64,000 bases of DNA, from assembly GCA_025699005.1 (NCBI GenBank), contig JAILWI010000008.1:1-64000 (forward strand), read 5' to 3'. Position 1 is the stretch's first letter. Each line of letters starts with the position of its first letter. Positions 51,325 through 57,819 of the stretch are shown here, piece after piece. A program made the position numbers and the translations under genes. Origin of the DNA: Chloroflexota bacterium. GTDB lineage: Bacteria; Chloroflexota; Limnocylindria; QHBO01. A model generated the notes under the pieces. That model was not told where the DNA came from, made no database searches, and saw only the letters and a program-made list of their open reading frames with translations.

Positions 51325-52221
51325 ATGGCCAGGCCCGGTCATCGGTCCGCGCTCACGTTCGCCGTCGCGGTCGTCGCGATCGGCGGACTCTGGCTGAGCG
51401 CTGCCACTCCCGCGCGCGCCGCCGCGAGCCTCAGCCAGGCAACGGTATCCCCCGGAACGGGGACGACGGCGACGAGCTTCACCTTCAGCGTCCGCTTCAC
51501 CAGTGACCAGGGGTTCCGGGCCAGCTCGGTGACCGCGCTCGTGGCCGGCGGGCAGGTTGACCTCACCCACGCGAGCGGTGACCCCGACGATGCGGTCTGG
51601 TCAGGTGCATCCCTCCTGCCCGAAGGAACCTGGACGGTCACCTTCACTGCCGATGCGGCCAACGGCCCCGACCCGGCCCCGTTGGTCGGTCCCGCCGTCA
51701 CTGTGACGGCACCCACGCCCACGCCGACGCCGATGCCGACACCGGTGCCCCCGACCCCCATGCCCACTCCGAATCCGACGACCACGCCTGCTCCGACTCC
51801 GCCCACCCCGGCTCCGTCCGCGACGTCGCCCCCGGGGCCGCCGGTGCCGCAGCCGACGCCTCGACCGACGGCCGACCCGCCCCGGACGCCGCCCCCGACA
51901 CCGACCGCCGAGCCGGGTCCGGGTGGTGGGACGATCGCGCCGACCTCGACGCCGGCGCCCTCGGTCTCGGGCGACCCGACGCGCAGCCCGGGCCCGAGCC
52001 CGGGCGCCGGTGCATCGATCGGGACGGCGACCCGTTCGCCCGCAGCGGCTTCGGCTGCCCCATCGGCGTCGTTCCGCGAGGCCGAGCTGTCCGGGTCGCC
52101 GAACGGCGATGGGGGACTCGGAGCGATGCCGTGGGTCCTCATCGGCGGTGGGGTCTCGCTGTCCGGCGCGGCCCTGCTCGGATGGCAGTACCGCATCCGG
52201 CGAGCTCGACTGCATCACTGA
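51325..52221 (+). CDS. Secreted Pro/Thr-rich cell-surface protein
   Basis: 298 residues. A signal peptide (SALTFAVAVVAIGGLWLSAA...ARA) is followed by a compact Ig-like beta domain (about 40-130, with ATVSPGTGTTATSFTFSVRF and GTWTVTFTADAA), then a ~95-residue TP-rich stalk (TPTPTPMPTPVPPTP...), then a C-terminal membrane helix (MPWVLIGGGVSLSGAALLGW) and Arg-rich tail. This is a surface-anchored protein; the sorting motif LPXTG is absent. An ATG at 51298 is also in frame but lacks a ribosome-binding site. Confidence 0.75.
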   Translation: MARPGHRSALTFAVAVVAIGGLWLSAATPARAAASLSQATVSPGTGTTATSFTFSVRFTSDQGFRASSVTALVAGGQVDLTHASGDPDDAVWSGASLLPEGTWTVTFTADAANGPDPAPLVGPAVTVTAPTPTPTPMPTPVPPTPMPTPNPTTTPAPTPPTPAPSATSPPGPPVPQPTPRPTADPPRTPPPTPTAEPGPGGGTIAPTSTPAPSVSGDPTRSPGPSPGAGASIGTATRSPAAASAAPSASFREAELSGSPNGDGGLGAMPWVLIGGGVSLSGAALLGWQYRIRRARLHH

Positions 52222-52264
52222 TGCGCCGGGAAATACGGCACGCCTTCTGCGCCGTATCGCTCTC

Positions 52265-52711
52265 GTGGAACCGCAACGCTCGACAGGCTGGAACCTCGCG
52301 TTCCGTGCCGCTTATGCCTTCATTCGCATCATCGATCCGCTGCTGCGCTGGACGTGGTTCAGCGTCGGCCTCGGGATCACGTCCAGGCTGAGCGTCCGCG
52401 GCCGGCGGACCGGCAGGGAGCGAAGCGTGCTCGTCGGTCTGATCCGGGTCGACCGCACGTGGTACGTCGGCCATCCGAACGGGGAGGTGGCGTGGACCGC
52501 GAACCTGCGCACCGTGGGCCGGGCAGTCGTTGCGCCGCGTCCGGAGGCGTCGATCGACGTCGCGGCGGAGCCGTTGCCGCCCGGGCCGGAGCGGGATGCC
52601 GTGATCCTCGCCACGGCCGAGCAGCAGCCGTTCCCAGCCAACCTGCTGTATCGCGGCGCCCGTCGTCACATCCTCAGCGAGGGGCGGTACTTCCGCCTGC
52701 GTCCGGACTGA
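52265..52711 (+). CDS. Deazaflavin (F420)-dependent nitroreductase-family protein
   Basis: 148 residues. The split-barrel pattern of the DDN family is visible: RGRRTGRERSVLVGLIRVDR, TWYVGHPNGEVAWTANLRTVG and PFPANLLYRGARRHILSEGR. Such proteins reduce substrates with F420H2 in Actinobacteria and Chloroflexota; the real cofactor here is inferred, and FMN is an alternative. GTG at 52265 (VEPQRSTGWNL) was taken as start; a long upstream frame is antisense/shadow of the surface protein gene. It is followed by a strong terminator hairpin. Confidence 0.8.
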   Translation: MEPQRSTGWNLAFRAAYAFIRIIDPLLRWTWFSVGLGITSRLSVRGRRTGRERSVLVGLIRVDRTWYVGHPNGEVAWTANLRTVGRAVVAPRPEASIDVAAEPLPPGPERDAVILATAEQQPFPANLLYRGARRHILSEGRYFRLRPD

Positions 52712-52736
52712 GTGTTCCGCGGGGGACGCGCAGAAC

Positions 52737-52765
52737 GGCGGCCCCGGGACCGTCCCGGGGCCGCC
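52737..52765. terminator. Strong hairpin between convergent genes
   Basis: Arms GGCGGCCCCGGGA and TCCCGGGGCCGCC (13 bases, perfect) around a CCG loop. Lies between the stops of the deazaflavin protein (52711) and the CHRD protein (52796, minus). A bidirectional terminator is the natural reading, though no T-tract follows. Confidence 0.6.
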
Positions 52766-52795
52766 GCCGCGTGAGAGGCAGATGAACGGCGAGCG

Positions 52796-53362
52796 TCAGC
52801 CGCGGACGACGAGCGGACGCCACGCGCGGAGCGCGATCCCTGCCGCCAGGGCCACGAGCAGCCCGCCGAGCAGGCTCGTCGAAGCATCGGCTGCCGGCAG
52901 CGCCGTGTCGGGCTGCTCGGTGCCGCCCGCGAGCTGGCCGCGGATCGCCCCGCCGGGGAACTCCTCGGTGTGGACGTTCACGTAGTAGCCGGCCGGGTCG
53001 TCGATGATGGACTGGAGCGCCTCGCCGTCCTGGTCGGACACGCAGCCTTCGCTGGTGCCGTCGAAGCCATCGACGTCGAGCGGGACCGCGACGTCGCCGG
53101 ACTCACCCTCGGCGCCCACGTGGATGTGGGACTGCACCACCGCGCCGATGCCCTCGACGCTCAGCTCCCAGCAGGCCTCGCCGGTGTCGGGATCCAGGGT
53201 GACGGTCGCGGTGCCGGTGCCGTCTGCGGCCGTTTCCGCGTCGCCGGCCAGGTCGGCGGTCAGCGTCGTCTCGGCGGCCTGGACCACGCCGGCCAGGGCG
53301 AGCGTGGCGACCAGGCCGAGGCTCACGGCGAGCGGCAGGACCGCTCGTGATCGGTTGCGCAT
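52796..53362 (-). CDS. CHRD-domain secreted protein
   Basis: 188 residues. A signal peptide (LPLAVSLGLVATLALAGVVQ) is followed by the CHRD domain (about 30-145): TADLAGDAETAADGTGTATV, GEACWELSVEGIGAVVQSHI, HVGAEGESGDVAVPLD and YYVNVHTEEFPGGAIRGQL, the classic end motif. It finishes with a membrane helix and RPLVVRG, so it is likely anchored at the surface. Bacterial CHRD proteins are of unknown role. AAGGAGG is spaced 8 bases before the ATG at 53362, supporting this start over 53383. Confidence 0.9.
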   Translation of the reverse strand: MRNRSRAVLPLAVSLGLVATLALAGVVQAAETTLTADLAGDAETAADGTGTATVTLDPDTGEACWELSVEGIGAVVQSHIHVGAEGESGDVAVPLDVDGFDGTSEGCVSDQDGEALQSIIDDPAGYYVNVHTEEFPGGAIRGQLAGGTEQPDTALPAADASTSLLGGLLVALAAGIALRAWRPLVVRG

Positions 53363-53465
53363 GGGGGTTCCTCCTTGTGCCACGGCCGAAGGCCGAGCCC
53401 GGCCTCGGTCCGCGCTGTCACCCGGTTCGTTCGCCGACGGTTACGAACGGGATGCCGGAGGTGGC

Positions 53466-55100
53466 TCAGAGCCGGAGGGCCACCCCTTCACCGGGGCCGA
53501 GCACGAGGTCGCCGAGGCTGACCCGCCCCGAGCGGTCGGAGGTCGCGACGAGGACCTCGCCCGCATCGGCGGCCACGGCGGACAGGTCGCAGTCCGCGGC
53601 GGTGTCGCCGATGTTGACCAGGCACAGCACGCGCTGATCGTCAGCCTGGCGCAGGTAGCAGAGGACCTCGGGAGCGACGTCGAAGAACGATCGGTGGTGG
53701 CCACGCGCCAGCGCAGGGGACTCGTGGCGTGCTTTGATCAGCCGCCGATAGAGATGGAGCAGCGAGTCCGGGTCGCCCGACTGATCGGCGACGTTGCGCG
53801 ACTCGTGATCGACGAGCGGCAGCCACGGGTCGCCGTTCGTGAAGCCGCCGCCCGGCTCGGCGTTCCACTGCATCGGCGTGCGGCAGGCATCACGCCCGGC
53901 ACGGTCGAACGGCGGATCGGGGAGGATGCGCTCGGGTGCGTCGATCATCCCGATCTCCTCGCCGGCGTAGAGGACCGCGACGCCGCGCAGCGTCAGGAGC
54001 AGGAACGCCGCGGCGCGGGCTCGTTCGGATCCCCAGCGGGTCGCGTGGCGCGGGTTGTCGTGGTTGCTGATCGCGTACGTGGGCTGGACGTCGGGCGGGT
54101 GGAGCGCCTCCGACCGTTCGATCGCGAGTGTCAGGTGGCGGTGCTCCCATGGCGACCGCAGGAGCTCGAAGTTGAAGGCGAGATGGAACTCGTCGCCGCG
54201 CCCGTTGCCGAGGTAGCTGACGAGCTCTTCCATCGGCACATAGGCCTCGCCGACGAGGACGCGGCCGGGAAACTCGTCCGCGACCGCGCGGAGGTGCCGG
54301 ATGACGTCGTGAACGTCCGGCCGGTTCATGCTCCACAGCGGGTCCTGGCCCGCCTCCCCGCCGATTCCGGGGATGACGTGCGGACGCCGATCCGGCGGGT
54401 TGTCGCGGAGCAGGGCGTCCTTGATGGCGGCGAAGATCGCGTCCACCCGGAAGCCATCGACGCCGCGGCGGAACCAGAAGCGCATGACGTCGGCCATGGC
54501 CTCCGCGACGGCAGGGTTGCGCCAGTTCAGGTCCGGCTGCTCGGGGTAGAACGAGTGGAGGTAGAACTGGCCGGTCGCCTCGTCCCACTCCCAGGTCGAG
54601 CCGCCGAATGCCGCCTCCCAGTTCGACGGCGCTCCGCCGTCGTGCTCGGGATCGGCCCAGATGTACCAATCGCGCTTCGGGTTGTCGCGGGACGATCGCG
54701 CCTCCACGAACCAGGGATGCTCGATCGACGTGTGGCACGGGACGAGGTCCATGAGCAGCCGCAGGTCGCGGGCGTGGCATGCCTCGACGAGCGCGTCGAA
54801 GTCGTCGAGCGTCCCGTATTCGGGGGCGATGTCGGTGTAGTCGCTGATGTCGTACCCGAAATCGTAGAGCGGGCTCGGGTAGATCGGCGAGAGCCAGAGG
54901 GCGTCGACGCCGAGCGAGCGGTCGCTCCCGGCAAGGTGGTCGAGGCGGTTCGCGATCCCGGCGAGATCGCCGACTCCGTCGCCGTCGGCATCGGCGAAGC
55001 TGCGTGGATAGACCTGGTAGATGGCGGCGCCGTCCCACCACCGGTCCGGCTTGGGGGTCACGCGGAACAATTCTAGAGAGGTGAGCCCGGCCGTGCTCAC
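53466..55100 (-). CDS. GH13 alpha-glucosidase
   Basis: 544 residues. The (beta/alpha)8 barrel has the four GH13 regions: DLVPCHT (118-124, usual DxVxNH region), GFRVDAI with nucleophile Asp220, VGEAYV with acid/base Glu285, and SNHDN with Asp348. The active site is therefore complete. The QPDLNWRNP segment marks the oligo-1,6-glucosidase/alpha-glucosidase group. A C-terminal beta domain closes the chain. It splits terminal alpha-glucose from oligosaccharides; exact linkage is open. GTG at 55100 is coupled to the upstream gene (GTGA). It is the last gene of the operon that starts with DUF2089. Confidence 0.92.
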   Translation of the reverse strand: MSTAGLTSLELFRVTPKPDRWWDGAAIYQVYPRSFADADGDGVGDLAGIANRLDHLAGSDRSLGVDALWLSPIYPSPLYDFGYDISDYTDIAPEYGTLDDFDALVEACHARDLRLLMDLVPCHTSIEHPWFVEARSSRDNPKRDWYIWADPEHDGGAPSNWEAAFGGSTWEWDEATGQFYLHSFYPEQPDLNWRNPAVAEAMADVMRFWFRRGVDGFRVDAIFAAIKDALLRDNPPDRRPHVIPGIGGEAGQDPLWSMNRPDVHDVIRHLRAVADEFPGRVLVGEAYVPMEELVSYLGNGRGDEFHLAFNFELLRSPWEHRHLTLAIERSEALHPPDVQPTYAISNHDNPRHATRWGSERARAAAFLLLTLRGVAVLYAGEEIGMIDAPERILPDPPFDRAGRDACRTPMQWNAEPGGGFTNGDPWLPLVDHESRNVADQSGDPDSLLHLYRRLIKARHESPALARGHHRSFFDVAPEVLCYLRQADDQRVLCLVNIGDTAADCDLSAVAADAGEVLVATSDRSGRVSLGDLVLGPGEGVALRL

Positions 55101-55534
55101 TCCACGCTGATGAGGACGCTGTCGCCGTCGGGGCTCTCGACGTCGATGATCGGACCCAGCACGCCGGCGTCGACCGCCTCCCGGATCCGCTCGCTCTGGT
55201 CCCCGCCGATGCCCGGCACGAACTTGAGGGCGGTGTCGACGAAGCCGATCGGGATGCGCAGGTTCACGACCTGGCGTCCATGCTCGGTGACCCGGATGCG
55301 GAGCTGACGACCGCCGGCACGTCCCGCATGCTCGGCCATCGTGGCCTGCGCATCCTGGAGTCGCCGATGTGCCCGATCGAGGCCGCGAGCCACCCGGTCG
55401 GGGATGTCGAACGCCGGCTCCCGGCGGTCCTTCTGCTCGGCCCGGGTCAGCGCGTCGATGATCGGCGCGGCCTGCTCGGGTGTCAGCGTGCCGTCGGCAA
55501 CGAGCCGCAGGACGGTCTCGAGCTCCTCAGACAT
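55097..55534 (-). CDS. SHOCT-like protein
   Basis: 145 residues. The N-terminal 30 residues (SEELETVLRLVADGTLTPEQ AAPIIDAL) form a SHOCT-like helix pair, a short module of unknown function often next to DUF2089/DUF4097. The rest is beta-rich with LRIRVTEHGRQVVNLRIPI and VLGPIIDVESPDGDSVLISV. It overlaps DUF4097 by eight bases and the glucosidase by four, so it is tightly coupled. The ATG at 55534 was preferred over an upstream in-frame start that would overlap further. Confidence 0.75.
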   Translation of the reverse strand: MSEELETVLRLVADGTLTPEQAAPIIDALTRAEQKDRREPAFDIPDRVARGLDRAHRRLQDAQATMAEHAGRAGGRQLRIRVTEHGRQVVNLRIPIGFVDTALKFVPGIGGDQSERIREAVDAGVLGPIIDVESPDGDSVLISVE

Positions 55535-56543
55535 CGGTCGCGCCTCCTGCCAGGCGTCGTGCGGCCTCGTCCACGTCGATCTCGCCACGCTCGAGCGCTC
55601 GCAGGACGGCCAGGTCATCGGCGGGGGCGGCGGGTTCCACGGGCGGGGACGGCGGAGTCGGCGGCGACGGCGCGGCCGGAGGCTGCGGCAGCCCGGAGAG
55701 CCGGCGCGGGGCGCGAACCTCGACGTCCCCGGACATCGAGCTGAACAGCAGCCGCGGCCGGCCGTTGCCGATGACGTAGCGCCGGCGGTCTCGCGCGCCC
55801 TCGGAGCGATGGGGGACCCGGATGTCGGCGTCGCTCGAGAGGCCGCGAACCTCGACGGTGAGGTCCTGGTCGACGCCGAGCGACAGGTCGCCGCTCACCG
55901 TCTCCACCTTGTGCTCCGGACCGTCGTCGAGCAGCCCCTCGACCTCGATGTCACCGCTGATCGTCACGGCGCGCAGGAGCCCGATGCGGGGAGCGACCGC
56001 GGAGACATCGCCACTCACCGTGTTCACGTCGAGGCGCGAGAGCGGGGCTTCGGCCCGGATGCTGATGTCGCTCGACACGCCGCGCAGCCGAAGATCGCCG
56101 CCCGACTGGTCGAGCACGATGTCGCCCGAGACGGTCCGGTACTCCTGGGTGCCGCCGAGTCCGGTCACCGTGAGCTCGGCGCTGACGCCGTCGTAGCGCA
56201 GGTCGCACCCGGCCGGGGCCGACACGTCGACCGACGTCTCGATGCGCCCGCTGCCGCCGCCGAAGAGACGCGCCAGGGAGCCGATGCCCGAGAGGTGGCT
56301 CGTGTGCTCCGGCGCCGAGACCTCGAGCGATCCGCGACCGTCGCTCACGCGGTACCTCGATCGCTCGAAAATCTCGTCGGCGGCAGCATCCGAGTCGGCG
56401 CGGATCTCGAACGTGATGCGCACCGTGGCCAGCCCGCCCTCGGCACCGCGCATCGCGACGTCGGGATCCGTGACGCGCAGCGCCAGCCGGCCCCGCGGGC
56501 CGATCTCGTGCTCGATCTCCTGGGTGCGGGTGTAGGTCGCCAT
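55527..56543 (-). CDS. DUF4097 beta-strand repeat protein
   Basis: 338 residues. The centre (about 110-270) consists of repeating short strands with the VSGDI/VSSDI pattern (SGDIVLDQSGGDLRLRGVSS, SGDVSAVAPRIGLLRAVTIS), typical of DUF4097, which probably folds as a beta-helix. The tail holds a Pro-rich linker and another SHOCT-like segment (ERGEIDVDEAARRLAGG). No membrane helix or signal is seen. Its start overlaps the DUF2089 stop by one base (TGATG). Function unknown; in other bacteria such proteins accompany envelope-stress or transcriptional modules. Confidence 0.85.
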   Translation of the reverse strand: MATYTRTQEIEHEIGPRGRLALRVTDPDVAMRGAEGGLATVRITFEIRADSDAAADEIFERSRYRVSDGRGSLEVSAPEHTSHLSGIGSLARLFGGGSGRIETSVDVSAPAGCDLRYDGVSAELTVTGLGGTQEYRTVSGDIVLDQSGGDLRLRGVSSDISIRAEAPLSRLDVNTVSGDVSAVAPRIGLLRAVTISGDIEVEGLLDDGPEHKVETVSGDLSLGVDQDLTVEVRGLSSDADIRVPHRSEGARDRRRYVIGNGRPRLLFSSMSGDVEVRAPRRLSGLPQPPAAPSPPTPPSPPVEPAAPADDLAVLRALERGEIDVDEAARRLAGGATDV

Positions 56544-56983
56544 CAGCGATCGGCTCCGAGCCTTCGAAGCTCGGCCGCCGCCTCATCGGCGCCGATCTCG
56601 CGGCGCGCCAAGCGCTCGAGGACGTCGCGTCGCATCGCAGCCGGATCGGTGCCGGCGGCTGCATCGGCGCCATCGGCCTCCGCCTCGGTGTCGAGGTCGC
56701 CGTCAGCAGCATCGCCGTCCGGGAGGCCGAGCGAGCGGATGAGGGCGTCGACGCGCGCGCGGACGGTGGGGTAGCTGATGCCGAGCTCGCGCTCCATCTC
56801 CTTGAGGTTGCCGCGGGAGCGGAGGAAGGACTCGAGCAGGCTCATCTGCTCGCGGTCCAGGCGGCCGAAGCGGCCGACGCTGAACTCGCCCTCGAGCGCG
56901 GTGCCGCAGCTTCGGCAGTGGAGCCGCGCGACGCTGAGCTCACCGGAGCAGACGGGGCAGGTGGCGATGACGTCGTGACCCAT
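56543..56983 (-). CDS. DUF2089-family zinc-ribbon/HTH regulator
   Basis: 146 residues. A zinc ribbon (CPVCSGELSVARLHCRSCG, residues 8-26) is followed by a helix-turn-helix (MSLLESFLRSRGNLKEMERE, LGISYPTVRARVDAL) and an acidic linker. A C-terminal SHOCT-like helix pair (LERLARREIGADEAAAELRR) ends the chain. This is the DUF2089 arrangement and likely a DNA-binding regulator, possibly of its own operon. The ATG at 56983 has GGGAG upstream. The longer frame to 57196 crosses the promoter and is rejected. Confidence 0.87.
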   Translation of the reverse strand: MGHDVIATCPVCSGELSVARLHCRSCGTALEGEFSVGRFGRLDREQMSLLESFLRSRGNLKEMERELGISYPTVRARVDALIRSLGLPDGDAADGDLDTEAEADGADAAAGTDPAAMRRDVLERLARREIGADEAAAELRRLGADR

Positions 56984-56987
56984 GAGG

Positions 56988-57128
56988 CTAGCGGCGCTCC
57001 CGGCGCTGGTCGCGACGCTCGGCCGCCTGGCGCACGACGCGCTTCGCATGGTGACCGACGTGGGGTCGGCGCGGCGCCTCAGCCCCGTCGAGGGTCGAGC
57101 TGGGAAAGAAGAGGCGATAGTCAAACAT
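56988..57128 (-). CDS. Small basic ORF at the head of the DUF2089 operon
   Basis: 46 residues, too short for routine gene callers. It starts FDYRLFFPSSTLDGAEA and ends in a strongly basic stretch (HAKRVVRQAAERRDQRRERR). TAGGAG precedes the ATG by about 9 bases, and the ORF stops 4 bases before the DUF2089 start. With the promoter at 57187-57215 the leader is about 50 bases. Its role is unknown; it could be a small protein or a leader peptide. Confidence 0.45.
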   Translation of the reverse strand: MFDYRLFFPSSTLDGAEAPRRPHVGHHAKRVVRQAAERRDQRRERR

Positions 57129-57186
57129 CGGGGCTGGCTCCTACCAGTTGCGGACTCGGCGCGCCTCGTTGGCATCCGATGCGAGC

Positions 57187-57215
57187 AAATTAGCAATGAG
57201 GACTCAGATTGTCAA
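57187..57215 (-). promoter_or_regulatory. Sigma-70 promoter of the DUF2089-GH13 operon
   Basis: On the minus strand: -35 TTGACA (57210-57215), 17-base spacer, -10 TAATTT (57187-57192). This is the best consensus promoter seen in the window, in an unusually AT-rich stretch. Transcription would start near 57180. Confidence 0.8.
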
Positions 57216-57334
57216 GTCTGGATGCCAGAATGGAAAGGAAGGAGCTCAAACATGGAACTGTAGTTGCGTCGGTCGGTGCCTGCCGACACCGCCTGCGGGT
57301 GACGGCTCGAGCCGCTACCATGTGCCGCGGACCC

Positions 57335-57811
57335 ATGACTCCGCGCCTGCTGCCGTACACCCCCGAGCGAGACATCTATCAGCTGCTCGGCATCCCCGCG
57401 ACGTCCTCCCTGGACGAGATCAACGCCGCATGCCGGCGTCTTGCGCGCACGTTCCATCCCGACATCAATCGGTCGGGCCGTGCCACCGAGGAGATGCAGG
57501 TCGTGAACACCGTCCGCGAGGTGCTCACCGATCCGGAGTGGCGCGCCATCTACGACCGCGAGCGGTATCGCTTCCACGCGGCGATGTCACGCCCGACCGA
57601 GGGGATGATCCACTCCTGGCCGCCGATGGAGCACTCGCGGACGCACCGCCGATCGCGGCCGGTCGCACGCTACCTGCGCGCCGCGGTGGTCGGGGTCGGG
57701 GCGGCGATCCTCAGCCTGGCGCCGCCGCGCTGCCGTGGCTGCCGTGCGGTCGTGGCGAACGGTGACGCCTACTGCATCACCTGCGGAACGCCGCTGCTCG
57801 GCGGAGGCTGA
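57335..57811 (+). CDS. J-domain protein with C-terminal zinc ribbon
   Basis: 158 residues. Residues 9-75 are a J domain: RDIYQLLGIPATSSLDEINA, RRLARTFHPDINRSG (HPD intact) and VREVLTDPEWRAIYD. A basic middle region and a short hydrophobic stretch (YLRAAVVGVGAAILSLAP) follow, then a C-terminal Cys4 ribbon (CRGC...CITCG). The hydrophobic stretch may anchor it to the membrane. The ATG at 57335 is 13 bases after a TACCAT box; ATG 57320 is an alternative. It is convergent with aceE, 8 bases apart. Confidence 0.8.
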   Translation: MTPRLLPYTPERDIYQLLGIPATSSLDEINAACRRLARTFHPDINRSGRATEEMQVVNTVREVLTDPEWRAIYDRERYRFHAAMSRPTEGMIHSWPPMEHSRTHRRSRPVARYLRAAVVGVGAAILSLAPPRCRGCRAVVANGDAYCITCGTPLLGGG

Positions 57812-57819
57812 GCCGGCTC

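Noticed and set aside
53004-55076. 690-codon plus-strand frame opposite the GH13 glucosidase
   Set aside because: Antisense shadow of a complete GH13 gene; no recognisable motifs.
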